Assembly: GCA_009778715.1 (NCBI GenBank)
Contig: WRFR01000011.1
Coordinates: forward strand, 1 to 50,055
Direction of reading: 5' to 3'
DNA: 50,055 bases
From: Coriobacteriia bacterium
GTDB lineage: Bacteria > Actinomycetota > Coriobacteriia > WRKU01 > WQUG01
Shown here: positions 33,618 to 41,561 of the stretch, piece by piece
Layout: each line of letters opens with the position of its first letter
How positions within the stretch are numbered: the first letter of the stretch is position 1
Notes under the pieces: generated by a model
What the model was told of the DNA's origin: nothing
The model's database searches: none
What the model saw: only the letters and a program-made list of their open reading frames with translations
Position numbers and translations under genes: made by a program

Positions 33618-35666
33618 CTACCCGACTTTCTTCAGCTCGTAGCGACGCGTGCCCAGGCCCAGCTGCTCGCCATAGTCCATTTGGTGCGCGCCGTTGACTC
33701 CGTGCAAGCTCATAAACGTGTCGTCGCCCGCGACGCTGTCCTCGCCGCGCGAGCCCGGGAGCCCAGGAGCGGCGGCGACCAGGTCATAGGCCGCCTGGTC
33801 GATGGCCACCGCGTCACGCGCAGCCAACACCCCGATGTCGCCCACCAGCGGCGCATCGGAGGAGGGGAAGCAGTCACAATCAGGCGAGATGTTGGTCATA
33901 AACGACAGGAAGATGGTCTTGTCCCGCTTGTTCGCGAGCGCGCCAGCCGCGTGCTCGACCATGCGCTCCAGGAAGCTTTCCGGATCGCTTGCCCAGTTGA
34001 TCTCGATCGCGCCATAGGCACAGGCCGCAACGCACTCGCCGCAGCCGATGCAGCGCTCAGAATCAATCCAGGAAGAGCGCTTGCCATCCGTGCCCATCCG
34101 GGTCTCGATGCAGTGCTGCGAGCACCAGCTGATGCACTTGCCGCAGTTGATACAGGCCTCGGGACGCACCTCCGGCTTGACCCCGGAATGCATGCGCTGC
34201 TTGGCGCTGCGACACCCCAGTCCCATGCCAATGTTCTTCAGCGCGCCGCCAAATCCCGCGGCCTCGTGGCCCTTGACGTGGCTGATGACGACCATCGCGT
34301 CAGCTTCGACCGCCGCGCTCCCGATCTTGACCGAGTCGAAATGCAGGCCGTCGATGGCCACCTCTGTCGCGTCGTGGCCGTCTAAGCCGTCGGCGATGAT
34401 GATCGGCGCGCCGATCGTCGCATAGGCGAATCCGTTTTCCAGCGCGCACTGGATATGGTCGATCGCATTGGAGCGCATGCCGGAGTAGAGCGTGTTCGCG
34501 TCGGTCACAAACGGCTTGCCGCCGAGCTCTTTGACCAGGCGTACCACCTCGCGCGTATAGATGGAGCTCACGAAACCGGTGTTGCCCAGCTCGCCGAAGT
34601 GCACCTTGATCGCGACCTTGTCGCCCGCGCTGATGACCTCCTCGATACCGGCGCGCTTCAGCGCGATCGTGATGCGCTCGAGCATCGAACGCGTGTGCTC
34701 GGAGCGGATCGGCGCGAACTGCACCGGCGCGGCTGGGGCAGCAGGATCCGGCGCGGGAGCTGGCGCTGGCGCGGCTACGGGAGCGGCGGGAGCGGGAGCG
34801 GCTGGGGCTGCGGGAGCTGGCGCTGGCGCGGCTACGGGAGCGGCTGGAGCGGGGGCTGCGGGAGCAGGCGCTGGCTCATCTGACGGGGTCCTGAACTCGA
34901 ACTCTGGTGGCTCGGAAAGCTCTGGTGGGATCGCGTCATACTCCGAGGGATCAGGCGCCCACTCCACCTCTGACTGGAAGGAAGAGAAGCCTGCCTGAGC
35001 CGATTCAGGCTCAAGCTCGGGTTCTGGCCCTGCCAGAGGCGGCTCCACAGAAAGCTCAGGCTGGATCGGCTCCAGTTCTGGCTCCGGCTCTGGCTCTGGC
35101 TCCAGTTCAAGATCCGACGTTACCAGCGGCAGCTCAAGCGTCGCAAACATCGCCTCGGTCTCAGCAGCGGTCCGCGCGATCGGAGGGCGCGACGGCGCAG
35201 AAGCGGGAGCTTGCGCCGCGGCAGACGCGGCGGGCTCAGCGGCAGCGGCAGCTGGCTCGGCAGACGCGGCGCGGGCGCGCGGGGCACTCGGCTGGTCCTG
35301 CGCCTCTGCCGGAGGTTGCTCCAGAGGCTGGCCGATGCCAGACTGCTCCACTCTCATGGCAATCTGCCTTATTCCTGCCTGCTCTTCTGATGACCCCAGC
35401 AGCTGTTGCGTCGTGACTTCTGTCGGCAAGGCCTCGATGCCGCCCTCCGGGCGCACGCCATCTAAATAGAATTCGGCCAGCTGGAGCGAGATCGGCCGTT
35501 TGCGTTGCCGCGAGAAACTGGCCACGTTGATCAGGCTGCTCTTCAGGTCATTAGGGTTGTCGTTGCGCGCCGCAAGATAATCAGCTACCTCAATAGGAAG
35601 AGCGACCCCAATATCGGCCGCCTTGTCCCGCAGGACCATGATGCGTTCTTCATACGACATCGTCAT
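33618..35666 (-). CDS. DUF362 ferredoxin-type protein with DnaA-lid-like N-terminal domain
   Basis: 682 residues. Residues 1-72 closely resemble the AAA+ lid of DnaA (LRDKAADIGVALPIEVADYL, then FSRQRKRPISLQLAEFYLDG), without any ATPase core. Residues ~75-345 are a Pro/Ala/Glu-rich linker. The rest is a DUF362 domain with two [4Fe-4S] motifs, CINCGKCISWC (C505, C508, C511, C515) and CIGCGECVAAC (C539, C542, C545, C549). DUF362 proteins are redox proteins of poorly known function. The start overlaps the stop of the ROK gene, so they are coupled. Translation could also start at the third residue. Confidence 0.85.
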   Translation of the reverse strand: MTMSYEERIMVLRDKAADIGVALPIEVADYLAARNDNPNDLKSSLINVASFSRQRKRPISLQLAEFYLDGVRPEGGIEALPTEVTTQQLLGSSEEQAGIRQIAMRVEQSGIGQPLEQPPAEAQDQPSAPRARAASAEPAAAAAEPAASAAAQAPASAPSRPPIARTAAETEAMFATLELPLVTSDLELEPEPEPEPELEPIQPELSVEPPLAGPEPELEPESAQAGFSSFQSEVEWAPDPSEYDAIPPELSEPPEFEFRTPSDEPAPAPAAPAPAAPVAAPAPAPAAPAAPAPAAPVAAPAPAPAPDPAAPAAPVQFAPIRSEHTRSMLERITIALKRAGIEEVISAGDKVAIKVHFGELGNTGFVSSIYTREVVRLVKELGGKPFVTDANTLYSGMRSNAIDHIQCALENGFAYATIGAPIIIADGLDGHDATEVAIDGLHFDSVKIGSAAVEADAMVVISHVKGHEAAGFGGALKNIGMGLGCRSAKQRMHSGVKPEVRPEACINCGKCISWCSQHCIETRMGTDGKRSSWIDSERCIGCGECVAACAYGAIEINWASDPESFLERMVEHAAGALANKRDKTIFLSFMTNISPDCDCFPSSDAPLVGDIGVLAARDAVAIDQAAYDLVAAAPGLPGSRGEDSVAGDDTFMSLHGVNGAHQMDYGEQLGLGTRRYELKKVG
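34753..34843. repeat. 34-bp direct repeat in the DUF362 linker
   Basis: Two identical 34-bp copies (34753-34786 and 34810-34843), 57 bp apart, encode Ala/Pro-rich linker sequence. They indicate slippage expansion of the linker. Confidence 0.8.
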
Positions 35667-36502
35667 AGTACAAACCTTTCCCGCTCGTCTGCTTCGGCGA
35701 ACGCAAGTGACGCTCCTCCCAACATGCCCGCGTCGTTACCCAACGTCGCCTGCATGATCTGCAAGTGCTTGCGACCCGCCATTGCCTGATGCGCCGCGAT
35801 CTCGCCAGCCCTGCTCACCAACTCACTGCTCGACTGGCCGATGCCGCCGCCGATCAGTATCAGCTGTGGATTAAAGATGTTTATCACCCCGACCAGAGCC
35901 GCCGCCAGCACCTCTGCCCGTTCCTGAAGGTTGCGCGCTTCAAGAAACATCGTCTCGAAATGCCCAACACCTCCGCAGAGGCAGTCCGGCCCGTTCAGGT
36001 CAAGTGTCATGTGGCCGATCTCGCCTGCCACACCCGTTGCGCCACGATACAGGCGGCCGCCTAAAAAGAGCCCGGCGCCCACGCCGGTCCCCAGGGTGAG
36101 CATGATGAAGTCATCGACGGTTTGCGCCGCACCGAACCTTCGCTCGCCCAGCGCGGCGAGGTTGGCGTCATTGTCCATCGTGACGGACAAACCCAGCTCG
36201 CCTGCGACCAGCGTGCGCACATCAGCGCCAACCAGCGGTACAAGCTCGCTGAACTCGACTTCCTGGCGCTGGTAGTTCACCTGAGCGGGAATGCCCAGAC
36301 CGACGCCCGCCAGGTCGGAACGTGCCGCCTCCCCAATGATCGCGCGCGCGCAGTTGATGATGGCGTCGATGACCGCATAAGCGCCCTGGCCCAGCGGGGT
36401 CTTCACCCGCTGGTCGACGAGAATACGCCCGCGGGTATCAATAAGGCCAGCAGAGATCTTGCTGCCTCCAACGTCAATACCTATCGCGAACTCTGCGGCC
36501 AC
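35663..36502 (-). CDS. ROK-family sugar kinase (glucokinase-like)
   Basis: 279 residues. ATP-binding IGIDVGGSKISAGLID at the N-terminus, catalytic Asp in MDNDANLAALGE, LGTGVGAGLF, and zinc-site GEIGHM plus CLCGGVGHFET. The usual CXCGXXGCXE motif has His in place of the third Cys here. ROK kinases phosphorylate glucose or related hexoses, or act as repressors; no N-terminal HTH is present, so this is the kinase form. It is coupled to the downstream DUF362 gene by stop-start overlap, an unusual partner. Confidence 0.88.
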   Translation of the reverse strand: MAAEFAIGIDVGGSKISAGLIDTRGRILVDQRVKTPLGQGAYAVIDAIINCARAIIGEAARSDLAGVGLGIPAQVNYQRQEVEFSELVPLVGADVRTLVAGELGLSVTMDNDANLAALGERRFGAAQTVDDFIMLTLGTGVGAGLFLGGRLYRGATGVAGEIGHMTLDLNGPDCLCGGVGHFETMFLEARNLQERAEVLAAALVGVINIFNPQLILIGGGIGQSSSELVSRAGEIAAHQAMAGRKHLQIMQATLGNDAGMLGGASLAFAEADERERFVL

Positions 36503-36537
36503 GTTCGGTCTCCCAGCTCTTCTTTCCGGTGCGCCGG

Positions 36538-37377
36538 CTACTCGTCCCCTTCTTCGGCGTTACTGAAACGCTTTCGCAGCAGCAAGAACAGGAGCGCGGC
36601 GACCGCTATCACCAGCGCCACAATTGCAACGATGATTATCGGATTGGTCGTGTCTTTTGCCGCGCCGGGCTTACCATACTTCAGGGTCGCCGAATAGGTC
36701 TGGCCCGCTTTGACCTGGCTGATTGCTGCGACATAAATGTGATTGCCGCTCGGCATCTGGCCGCCATCCTGGAACTCCGGCGTGATGACCGTCTTGCCGA
36801 CGGGGACCTCCGCGCCCATATAGAGGTACATGAGATCACAGGGCGCCTTGTAACTGAGATCGGCCGCCATGACCGCAGTGGCTGTTGCCGCCGTGCTGGG
36901 CTTGAAAGGATCTGTAGAGGGAAACTCAGCACGGACCATGTGATACTTCGTCATGGTGAGGGTATAGAAATCCTGGTCACCCTGAGTCTCTGGCGCCGGG
37001 ATCGTGAGCGGCAGCTCATTGCCGGTGCTGGTATCCATCTCGCCCAGCCAAGTGATCCCCGCACCCTTGGGAACCGCCAGGCGAACCTTCGCCGGAAGCT
37101 TGGTGGTAGTAGGAAGCATCCCATCGACCCACATATAGTCTGCGTTCTGCTCGTTTGTGTTCTTGACATGCAGGACATCCATACCCTGGAAATTAGTGAT
37201 CCCATCCTTGTTGACCACCGGAAGATTTGCGAGCGCGGTCGCGTCAATAGAGCCAGCCATTGCGCTGGCCCCGGTACTGCTCGTCCCGGCGCCGTAGGCA
37301 GCTGGGACCATCATCAATACCAGCAAGCATCCTGTCAGCATTAATGCAAGAAAACGAAACTTCGGACGATGAAACAT
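36538..37377 (-). CDS. secreted protein with C-terminal membrane anchor
   Basis: About 279 residues from the ATG at 37375-37377, chosen because GGGAG lies 5 nt upstream. Signal peptide (FLALMLTGCLLVLMMVPAAYGA), a ~200-residue beta-rich extracellular domain (VDGMLPTTTKLPAKVRLAVP, then YLYMGAEVPVGKTVITPEF), one transmembrane helix near the end and an RKRFSNAEEGDE tail. Architecture matches the protein at 20.7 kb in the cytochrome cluster; weak shared features include a basic/acidic tail and a VKAGQTYS-like last strand. Function unknown. It precedes the ROK gene by ~35 nt on the same strand. Confidence 0.7.
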   Translation of the reverse strand: MFHRPKFRFLALMLTGCLLVLMMVPAAYGAGTSSTGASAMAGSIDATALANLPVVNKDGITNFQGMDVLHVKNTNEQNADYMWVDGMLPTTTKLPAKVRLAVPKGAGITWLGEMDTSTGNELPLTIPAPETQGDQDFYTLTMTKYHMVRAEFPSTDPFKPSTAATATAVMAADLSYKAPCDLMYLYMGAEVPVGKTVITPEFQDGGQMPSGNHIYVAAISQVKAGQTYSATLKYGKPGAAKDTTNPIIIVAIVALVIAVAALLFLLLRKRFSNAEEGDE

Positions 37378-37449
37378 GCAGACTCCCATCTACGATTTTA
37401 GGTTTATCCTAGTGTAACATGTTGGCCTTGTGACGCTTGGTTGAGGCGC

Positions 37450-37479
37450 TTGACCTCAGTCCCCCTGACACGATACGAT
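37450..37479 (+). promoter_or_regulatory. promoter of tRNA-Phe
   Basis: TTGACC (37450-37455), an 18-nt spacer, then TACGAT (37474-37479), 12 nt before the tRNA. Confidence 0.65.
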
Positions 37480-37491
37480 AAAGAGCCTTGT

Positions 37492-37567
37492 GGCTGGGTA
37501 GCTCAGGTGGTAGAGCAGAGGACTGAAAATCCTCGTGTCCGCGGTTCAAGTCCGTGCCCAGCCACCA
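37492..37567 (+). tRNA. tRNA-Phe (anticodon GAA)
   Basis: A 76-nt cloverleaf. The acceptor GGCTGGG pairs with CCCAGCC, the anticodon loop is CTGAAAA giving GAA, the T-loop is GTTCAAG, and CCA is encoded. The D-arm AGCTCAGGTGGTAGAGC is typical. Confidence 0.97.
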
Positions 37568-37646
37568 TTCGTTAGTTACGGCGCTCTGTCGCTCCGCCTG
37601 AGGGTGTCAAACTGGAGTATCTCGATACTTGGATTTACTCTTCTAT

Positions 37647-38123
37647 TTACTCTTCTGTTTCGTCAGTTTCAGATAAGCTGTCAAGGAGCCCTTGAATGCT
37701 GATCGTCGGTAGATTCAACTGCTGGTACGGCGTGCTTGCGATAAAGCGCTCGATTTGAATGCGTGCATAAGAATACAACAGTGAAGTGAAATTGAAGTCG
37801 GCTACCTTATCAAGATCATCTAGCATTTCCTCAGAGAGGGCAGACAACGAGATATGTATCATGCCGTGCACTGTCATGGAAACAGAGAGCTCTTTGAGGC
37901 TCATTTTTTCATCGTTGTAAAGGTTAGCATTGACTGAGAGGGAGCCAGAGTACTGTGCGTTTTCGTTATCACCTTTATCAGGATTTTTCACTCTGCTTAT
38001 TTCTCGTGTGACCCCAAACTCTGCTGCCGCATGCTTAAATTCTTTTATGCTGGTATTAACCTCAACATCAACTTTAGTTACACCTTCGCCGATAAGCTGT
38101 ATAGGTGAAAGGATGTTTGCCAT
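37647..38123 (-). CDS. SecB-like chaperone of a toxin-antitoxin-chaperone module
   Basis: 158 residues starting at ATG with AAAGGAG ~10 nt upstream. The C-terminal part matches SecB: SLLYSYARIQIERFIA then QQLNLPTISIQGLL, compare the YAR...P.LNL....L pattern of SecB. The middle is beta-rich (YSGSLSVNANLYN). It is third in an operon after HicA and HicB, 15 nt past HicB. In tripartite modules described in Mycobacterium tuberculosis, the SecB-like chaperone binds a C-terminal tail of the antitoxin and protects it. That role is inferred here from order and family. A general export role is the alternative. Confidence 0.85.
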   Translation of the reverse strand: MANILSPIQLIGEGVTKVDVEVNTSIKEFKHAAAEFGVTREISRVKNPDKGDNENAQYSGSLSVNANLYNDEKMSLKELSVSMTVHGMIHISLSALSEEMLDDLDKVADFNFTSLLYSYARIQIERFIASTPYQQLNLPTISIQGLLDSLSETDETEE

Positions 38124-38138
38124 TTTGATTACTCTCCT

Positions 38139-38720
38139 TTAAGCTGCCAAGGCGTATCTGGAAGCGCCGCTGTGTTCTACAGCCAAACGACGCTCGAACA
38201 ATCCAAGCGTATCAGCGCTTTTTGTTTTTGTGTCAGTGCGTGCAACAAACGGACTGGTAGCTATTTTGGAAGATTTACTATCGGCAGTCTGCATAGTGCC
38301 ACCTTTGCGATACTCATCAACGCTCCACCGGGCAATTTGCAGATCCCTGCCAAGCTTTCTGCCCTCTATAGTTCCTCCATAGTACAATTGTCGAACACGT
38401 GAATCTGTTACCTTCAGCAACTTGCCGGCTTCAACAGTAGTCATATAAGGCTCGCCAATGGAGACATACTCAGGATCGACTTCTGCGGGAACAGGAAAAA
38501 CAATATCATCACCTTCTGGCGTATGCCCATGGATCGATTCAGGGATCTCTTCTTCCGACGCAATATAGTCTTCAATGTTAAGCACAATAGCTTCAACGGT
38601 GTTCCTTACCGCATCTTGTAAGTCTTCACCAAACGTAAAACACCCCGGTAAATCTGGTACCGTTACTGAGTATCTCCCATCCTCTTCTTGGGAAAAAATT
38701 GCGTCGTATACATAAATCAC
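38139..38720 (-). CDS. hicB: HicB-family antitoxin with extra HTH and C-terminal tail
   Basis: 193 residues from a GTG (38718-38720) with AAGGAG 8 nt upstream. Residues 1-60 are the HicB partial RNase-H fold (RYSVTVPDLPGCFTFGEDLQ). Residues 93-139 are an excisionase/MerR-like helix-turn-helix (MTTVEAGKLLKVTDSRVRQLYY). Residues 140-193 form a tail with LGLFERRLAVEH. Classical HicB is usually ~70-150 residues, so HTH plus tail is the distinctive part. The tail is the candidate chaperone-addiction segment recognised by the SecB-like partner. It lies 12 nt after hicA. Confidence 0.88.
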   Translation of the reverse strand: MIYVYDAIFSQEEDGRYSVTVPDLPGCFTFGEDLQDAVRNTVEAIVLNIEDYIASEEEIPESIHGHTPEGDDIVFPVPAEVDPEYVSIGEPYMTTVEAGKLLKVTDSRVRQLYYGGTIEGRKLGRDLQIARWSVDEYRKGGTMQTADSKSSKIATSPFVARTDTKTKSADTLGLFERRLAVEHSGASRYALAA

Positions 38721-38732
38721 GACTTTAACTCC

Positions 38733-38927
38733 TTACTTCCATCCCACCGTCTTTGCGATTGAGTTGTATGTTTTGGGGGGTAAATCAGCACTTAACTGGC
38801 CAGGAATAGTGACCGACCTTCCGTCTTTCTTATACTTTCGGTGAGAGCCTTTCCCTTGTCCGCGCGACAACTGCCAGCCCTCCGATTCCAATCGAGATAT
38901 CACCTCTCGCACTTTATGCACTGGCAC
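38733..38927 (-). CDS. hicA: HicA-family mRNA interferase toxin
   Basis: 64 residues from a GTG at 38925-38927, chosen because AGGA (38935-38938) sits 7 nt upstream and the start aligns with the HicA family; a longer frame begins 10 codons earlier. The fold is a double-stranded-RNA-binding-like HicA: KVREVISRLESEGW, the catalytic His in GKGSHRKYKK, and SVTIPGQLSADLPPKTYNSI. HicA cuts mRNA. It is the first gene of the tripartite operon and looks intact. Confidence 0.92.
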   Translation of the reverse strand: MPVHKVREVISRLESEGWQLSRGQGKGSHRKYKKDGRSVTIPGQLSADLPPKTYNSIAKTVGWK

Positions 38928-38946
38928 GGTAGGATCCTGAATCCAG

Positions 38947-38976
38947 TGTATAAACAATATTAACGCACGCGTTAAT
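38947..38976 (-). promoter_or_regulatory. promoter and palindromic operator of the hicAB-secB operon
   Basis: An inverted repeat ATTAACGC/GCGTTAAT (38959-38966 and 38969-38976, 2-nt centre). On the minus strand it overlaps a -35 TTAACG, 17-nt spacer, and TATACA as -10 (38947-38952), just before hicA. It fits autorepression by the HicB HTH. Confidence 0.7.
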
Positions 38977-39026
38977 GGGTAGCAATAGGTATCGTTGAGC
39001 GGTCATGGGTTGTCCCCCGGTATCAC

Positions 39027-39650
39027 TCAGACGGACCACTCAGGCAAAACCACCCGCTCTATCGCCTGGCTTGTGGTGTTCTCCTTGACGGCGCGGCCTT
39101 TCTGTTCGGCGACCAAAAAGCCTACCACTGCGATCACAAGCGCGAGCAGGATGATCAGCACCCACACCCACATCGTGCTCTTCTTAGGTTGATAGACCGC
39201 CGCGGTCTCGTTGGGAGTCTGCGTGATAACGATATCGGCCGGGACCTCGCTGCTCGGGACCTCCAGGACATCAGGCAAAAAGCCCGCCGTTTTCAGAATG
39301 GAACGCGCTTCATCCAGGCACAGGCCTGCTACCTGCGGCAATTCCTTGGGGGGGCGCTCGTTGACTGGCTCGCCACTGCTCACAAGCACGAGCACATCGC
39401 TGCCCCAGGGCAACTTCGTGCCCGCTTCAGGATACTGGGTACCCACGGCTCCCTTGCGTGTAGCCGTGCTGTAGTCGTAGCGTGTGCGGCTGCGCAGGCC
39501 CGCCTCCTGGACTGCCTGGAGCGCATTGCCCTGGGCAAGGCCGAGCACCTGGGGCATCATCGCCTCAGATCGCTCCCCTTCATCGGGACCAGAGCTGACG
39601 ATCAATACCACCCGCGAGCCCGCCGGTAACATCACATCGGTGAGAGCCAT
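39027..39650 (-). CDS. PASTA-domain protein with C-terminal membrane helix
   Basis: 207 residues. Two to three PASTA repeats (QVLGLAQGNALQAVQEAG, then LPQVAGLCLDEARSILKTAGF) with the GSDVLVLVSSG strand typical of the family, followed by a transmembrane helix (~160-183) and a short tail. PASTA domains bind peptidoglycan stem peptides. Here they precede the helix, unlike PknB-type kinases, and no signal peptide is visible, so the topology is unclear: the domains may be cytoplasmic. No kinase lies next to it. Confidence 0.75.
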   Translation of the reverse strand: MALTDVMLPAGSRVVLIVSSGPDEGERSEAMMPQVLGLAQGNALQAVQEAGLRSRTRYDYSTATRKGAVGTQYPEAGTKLPWGSDVLVLVSSGEPVNERPPKELPQVAGLCLDEARSILKTAGFLPDVLEVPSSEVPADIVITQTPNETAAVYQPKKSTMWVWVLIILLALVIAVVGFLVAEQKGRAVKENTTSQAIERVVLPEWSV

Positions 39651-39728
39651 AGAGCGCCTTTCATTTCTTACTGCTTTTGATCATTTTATCCTAGCAGAGA
39701 ATAGCCGTTGTAGCGTGAAATGTTTTTC

Positions 39729-39771
39729 GCCTGACAAGGCGCTATGAGGCGACGCGGGCTTTGAGCCCGCG
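39729..39771. other. two adjacent hairpins downstream of the acyl-CoA ligase gene
   Basis: CGCCT/AGGCG near 39729-39741 and an 8-bp stem CGCGGGCT/AGCCCGCG (39753-39760 with 39764-39771). They lie between the ligase stop and the PASTA gene. The minus-strand sequence ends in GAAAAACA rather than a U-tract, so termination is uncertain. Confidence 0.4.
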
Positions 39772-39809
39772 AGTCTCGCAGGAACGCAGTCAGACGGAAA
39801 ACAGGCGCG

Positions 39810-41549
39810 TTACAACTTGTAGGTGGCTGCGGGTTCGATCTGCCCGCTCTCCAACATCTCAGTGATACGGTCACGCAACACGAACTTCTGGATCTTGCCG
39901 GAGGTCGTCATCGGGAACTCCTCAACAAAGACCACATACTTGGGCGCCTTGTAGCGCGCAAGCTGCGCCCAGCAGGCTTCCTTGACGTCGGTCTCGCACA
40001 GTTCGACGCCTGGCGTCTTGATGATGAAGGCCGCCGGGATCTCGCCGTACTTCTCATCGGGAGCAGCGACCACCTGTACGTCGGTGATGCCGTCGACCGT
40101 GTAGAGGAACTCTTCCAGCTCGCGCGGGTAGATGTTCTCGCCGCCGCGGATGATCATGTCCTTGATGCGGCCTGTGATGCGATAGTAGCCGTCCGCGTCG
40201 CAGGAGCCCAGGTCGCCCGAATGCAGGTAGCCCTCGTCGTCGATGGCGCTGTTGGTAGCCTCGGGCATCTTGTAGTAACCCTTCATCACCTGGTAGCCCC
40301 GGCAGCAGAGCTCGCCGATCTCATCAGGCCCACAGAGCTCGCCGGTGTCGGGATCGACCACCTTGACCTCAGCGTGCGGCATCACCGTGCCGATGGTCTC
40401 GGCCTTACGCTGGGCCGTGTCGTCTGCAGAGGTCATCGTGAACACGGGGCTTGTCTCGGTCAGGCCATAGCTGATCGTGATCTCGGGCATGTGCATCTCG
40501 TTCATCACGCGGTTCATGACGTCGATCGGACAGGTCGAGCCCGCCATGATACCCGTGCGCAGGCTGCTCAGGTCAAAGCTCGAAAATGCGGGGTGCTCAA
40601 GCTCAGCGATAAACATCGTTGGCACGCCGTAAAGCGCCGTGCACTTCTCTTTCTCGACAGCGGAAAGCGCCATGAAGGGGTTGTATTCTTCAAGCAGCAC
40701 GGTCGTTGCGCCATGCGTCAGGATCGCCATCATGCCGAGCACGCAGCCAAAGCAGTGAAACAGCGGTACGGGCAGGCAGACGCGGTCTTCCGGGGTCAGG
40801 CGCTCGCGCTCTCCGATGAAATAGCCGTCATTGAGGATGTTGCGGTGCGACAGCTGCACGCCCTTGGGAAAGCCGGTTGTGCCGGAGGTGTATTGCATGT
40901 TGATGACCTCGTCGGCCTGGGTCTGCTCCAGCGCCGCGCGCAAGGCCGCGTCATCGCCGTGATGACCCAGCAGCAGCAGCTCCGGCATGCTGTAGAAGCC
41001 AGTGTACTTCTCCGGGCCCATGTAGATGAGGCGCTTGAGACGGGGAAAGCGCTCGCTGACCAGTTGGTCGCGCTGGTAGGTCAGAGACTCAGGCACGAGC
41101 TCGCGCAGGGTCTGCACGTAGTCGACGTCGCGGTAGGCGTCGATGACGGCGATCGCCTTCATGTCGCTTTGCTCCAGCACGTAGGCGAGCTCATGAGACT
41201 TGTAGGCGGAGTTCACGGTCACAAGCACCGCGCCGATCTTTGCCGTCGCGAACATGAAGGTCAGCCAATCGGGCACGTTGCGCGCCCAGATGCCCACGTG
41301 ATCGCCATGGCCTATGCCGATCGACATGAGGCCGCGGGCCAGGTCGTCGACCCGCTCGTTAAACTCAGCGTAGCTCCAGCGCAGGCCGCGATCCGGCATG
41401 ACCAGCCAGTCGCGGTCAGGGTGCGCCGCCACCTGCTGCTCGAAGAACGCGCCGATGGTCAGGTCTGTGAACGGGCCGTCGTAGCGCTTGTTGATGGCCT
41501 CGCGCACCGCGGGGCGCAGTTCGGGATCGGTTATCTGGGTCATGGTCAT
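39810..41549 (-). CDS. AMP-forming acyl-CoA ligase (FadD/ACS family)
   Basis: 579 residues. P-loop [16 protein letters not shown], adenylate motif [10 protein letters not shown], the YLHSGDLG region, and the hinge [18 protein letters not shown], with the catalytic lysine in TTSGKIQKF near the C-terminus. It activates a carboxylic acid, probably medium to long chain, as acyl-CoA. It lies 12 nt after an XRE-cupin regulator, a common pairing for fatty-acid or branched-acid ligases in anaerobic Gram-positive and Actinobacteria. The chain length cannot be read. Confidence 0.92.
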   Translation of the reverse strand: MTMTQITDPELRPAVREAINKRYDGPFTDLTIGAFFEQQVAAHPDRDWLVMPDRGLRWSYAEFNERVDDLARGLMSIGIGHGDHVGIWARNVPDWLTFMFATAKIGAVLVTVNSAYKSHELAYVLEQSDMKAIAVIDAYRDVDYVQTLRELVPESLTYQRDQLVSERFPRLKRLIYMGPEKYTGFYSMPELLLLGHHGDDAALRAALEQTQADEVINMQYTSGTTGFPKGVQLSHRNILNDGYFIGERERLTPEDRVCLPVPLFHCFGCVLGMMAILTHGATTVLLEEYNPFMALSAVEKEKCTALYGVPTMFIAELEHPAFSSFDLSSLRTGIMAGSTCPIDVMNRVMNEMHMPEITISYGLTETSPVFTMTSADDTAQRKAETIGTVMPHAEVKVVDPDTGELCGPDEIGELCCRGYQVMKGYYKMPEATNSAIDDEGYLHSGDLGSCDADGYYRITGRIKDMIIRGGENIYPRELEEFLYTVDGITDVQVVAAPDEKYGEIPAAFIIKTPGVELCETDVKEACWAQLARYKAPKYVVFVEEFPMTTSGKIQKFVLRDRITEMLESGQIEPAATYKL

Positions 41550-41561
41550 GTTCGCCTCCCT

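Noticed and set aside
34720-34870. Tandem repeats considered as a CRISPR or intergenic repeat array
   Set aside because: They are inside the DUF362 frame and encode a Pro/Ala linker; no unique spacers.
37492-39000. An att-type duplication of the tRNA-Phe 3' end around the HicAB-SecB cassette
   Set aside because: No second copy of the tRNA 3' sequence was found up to the PASTA gene.
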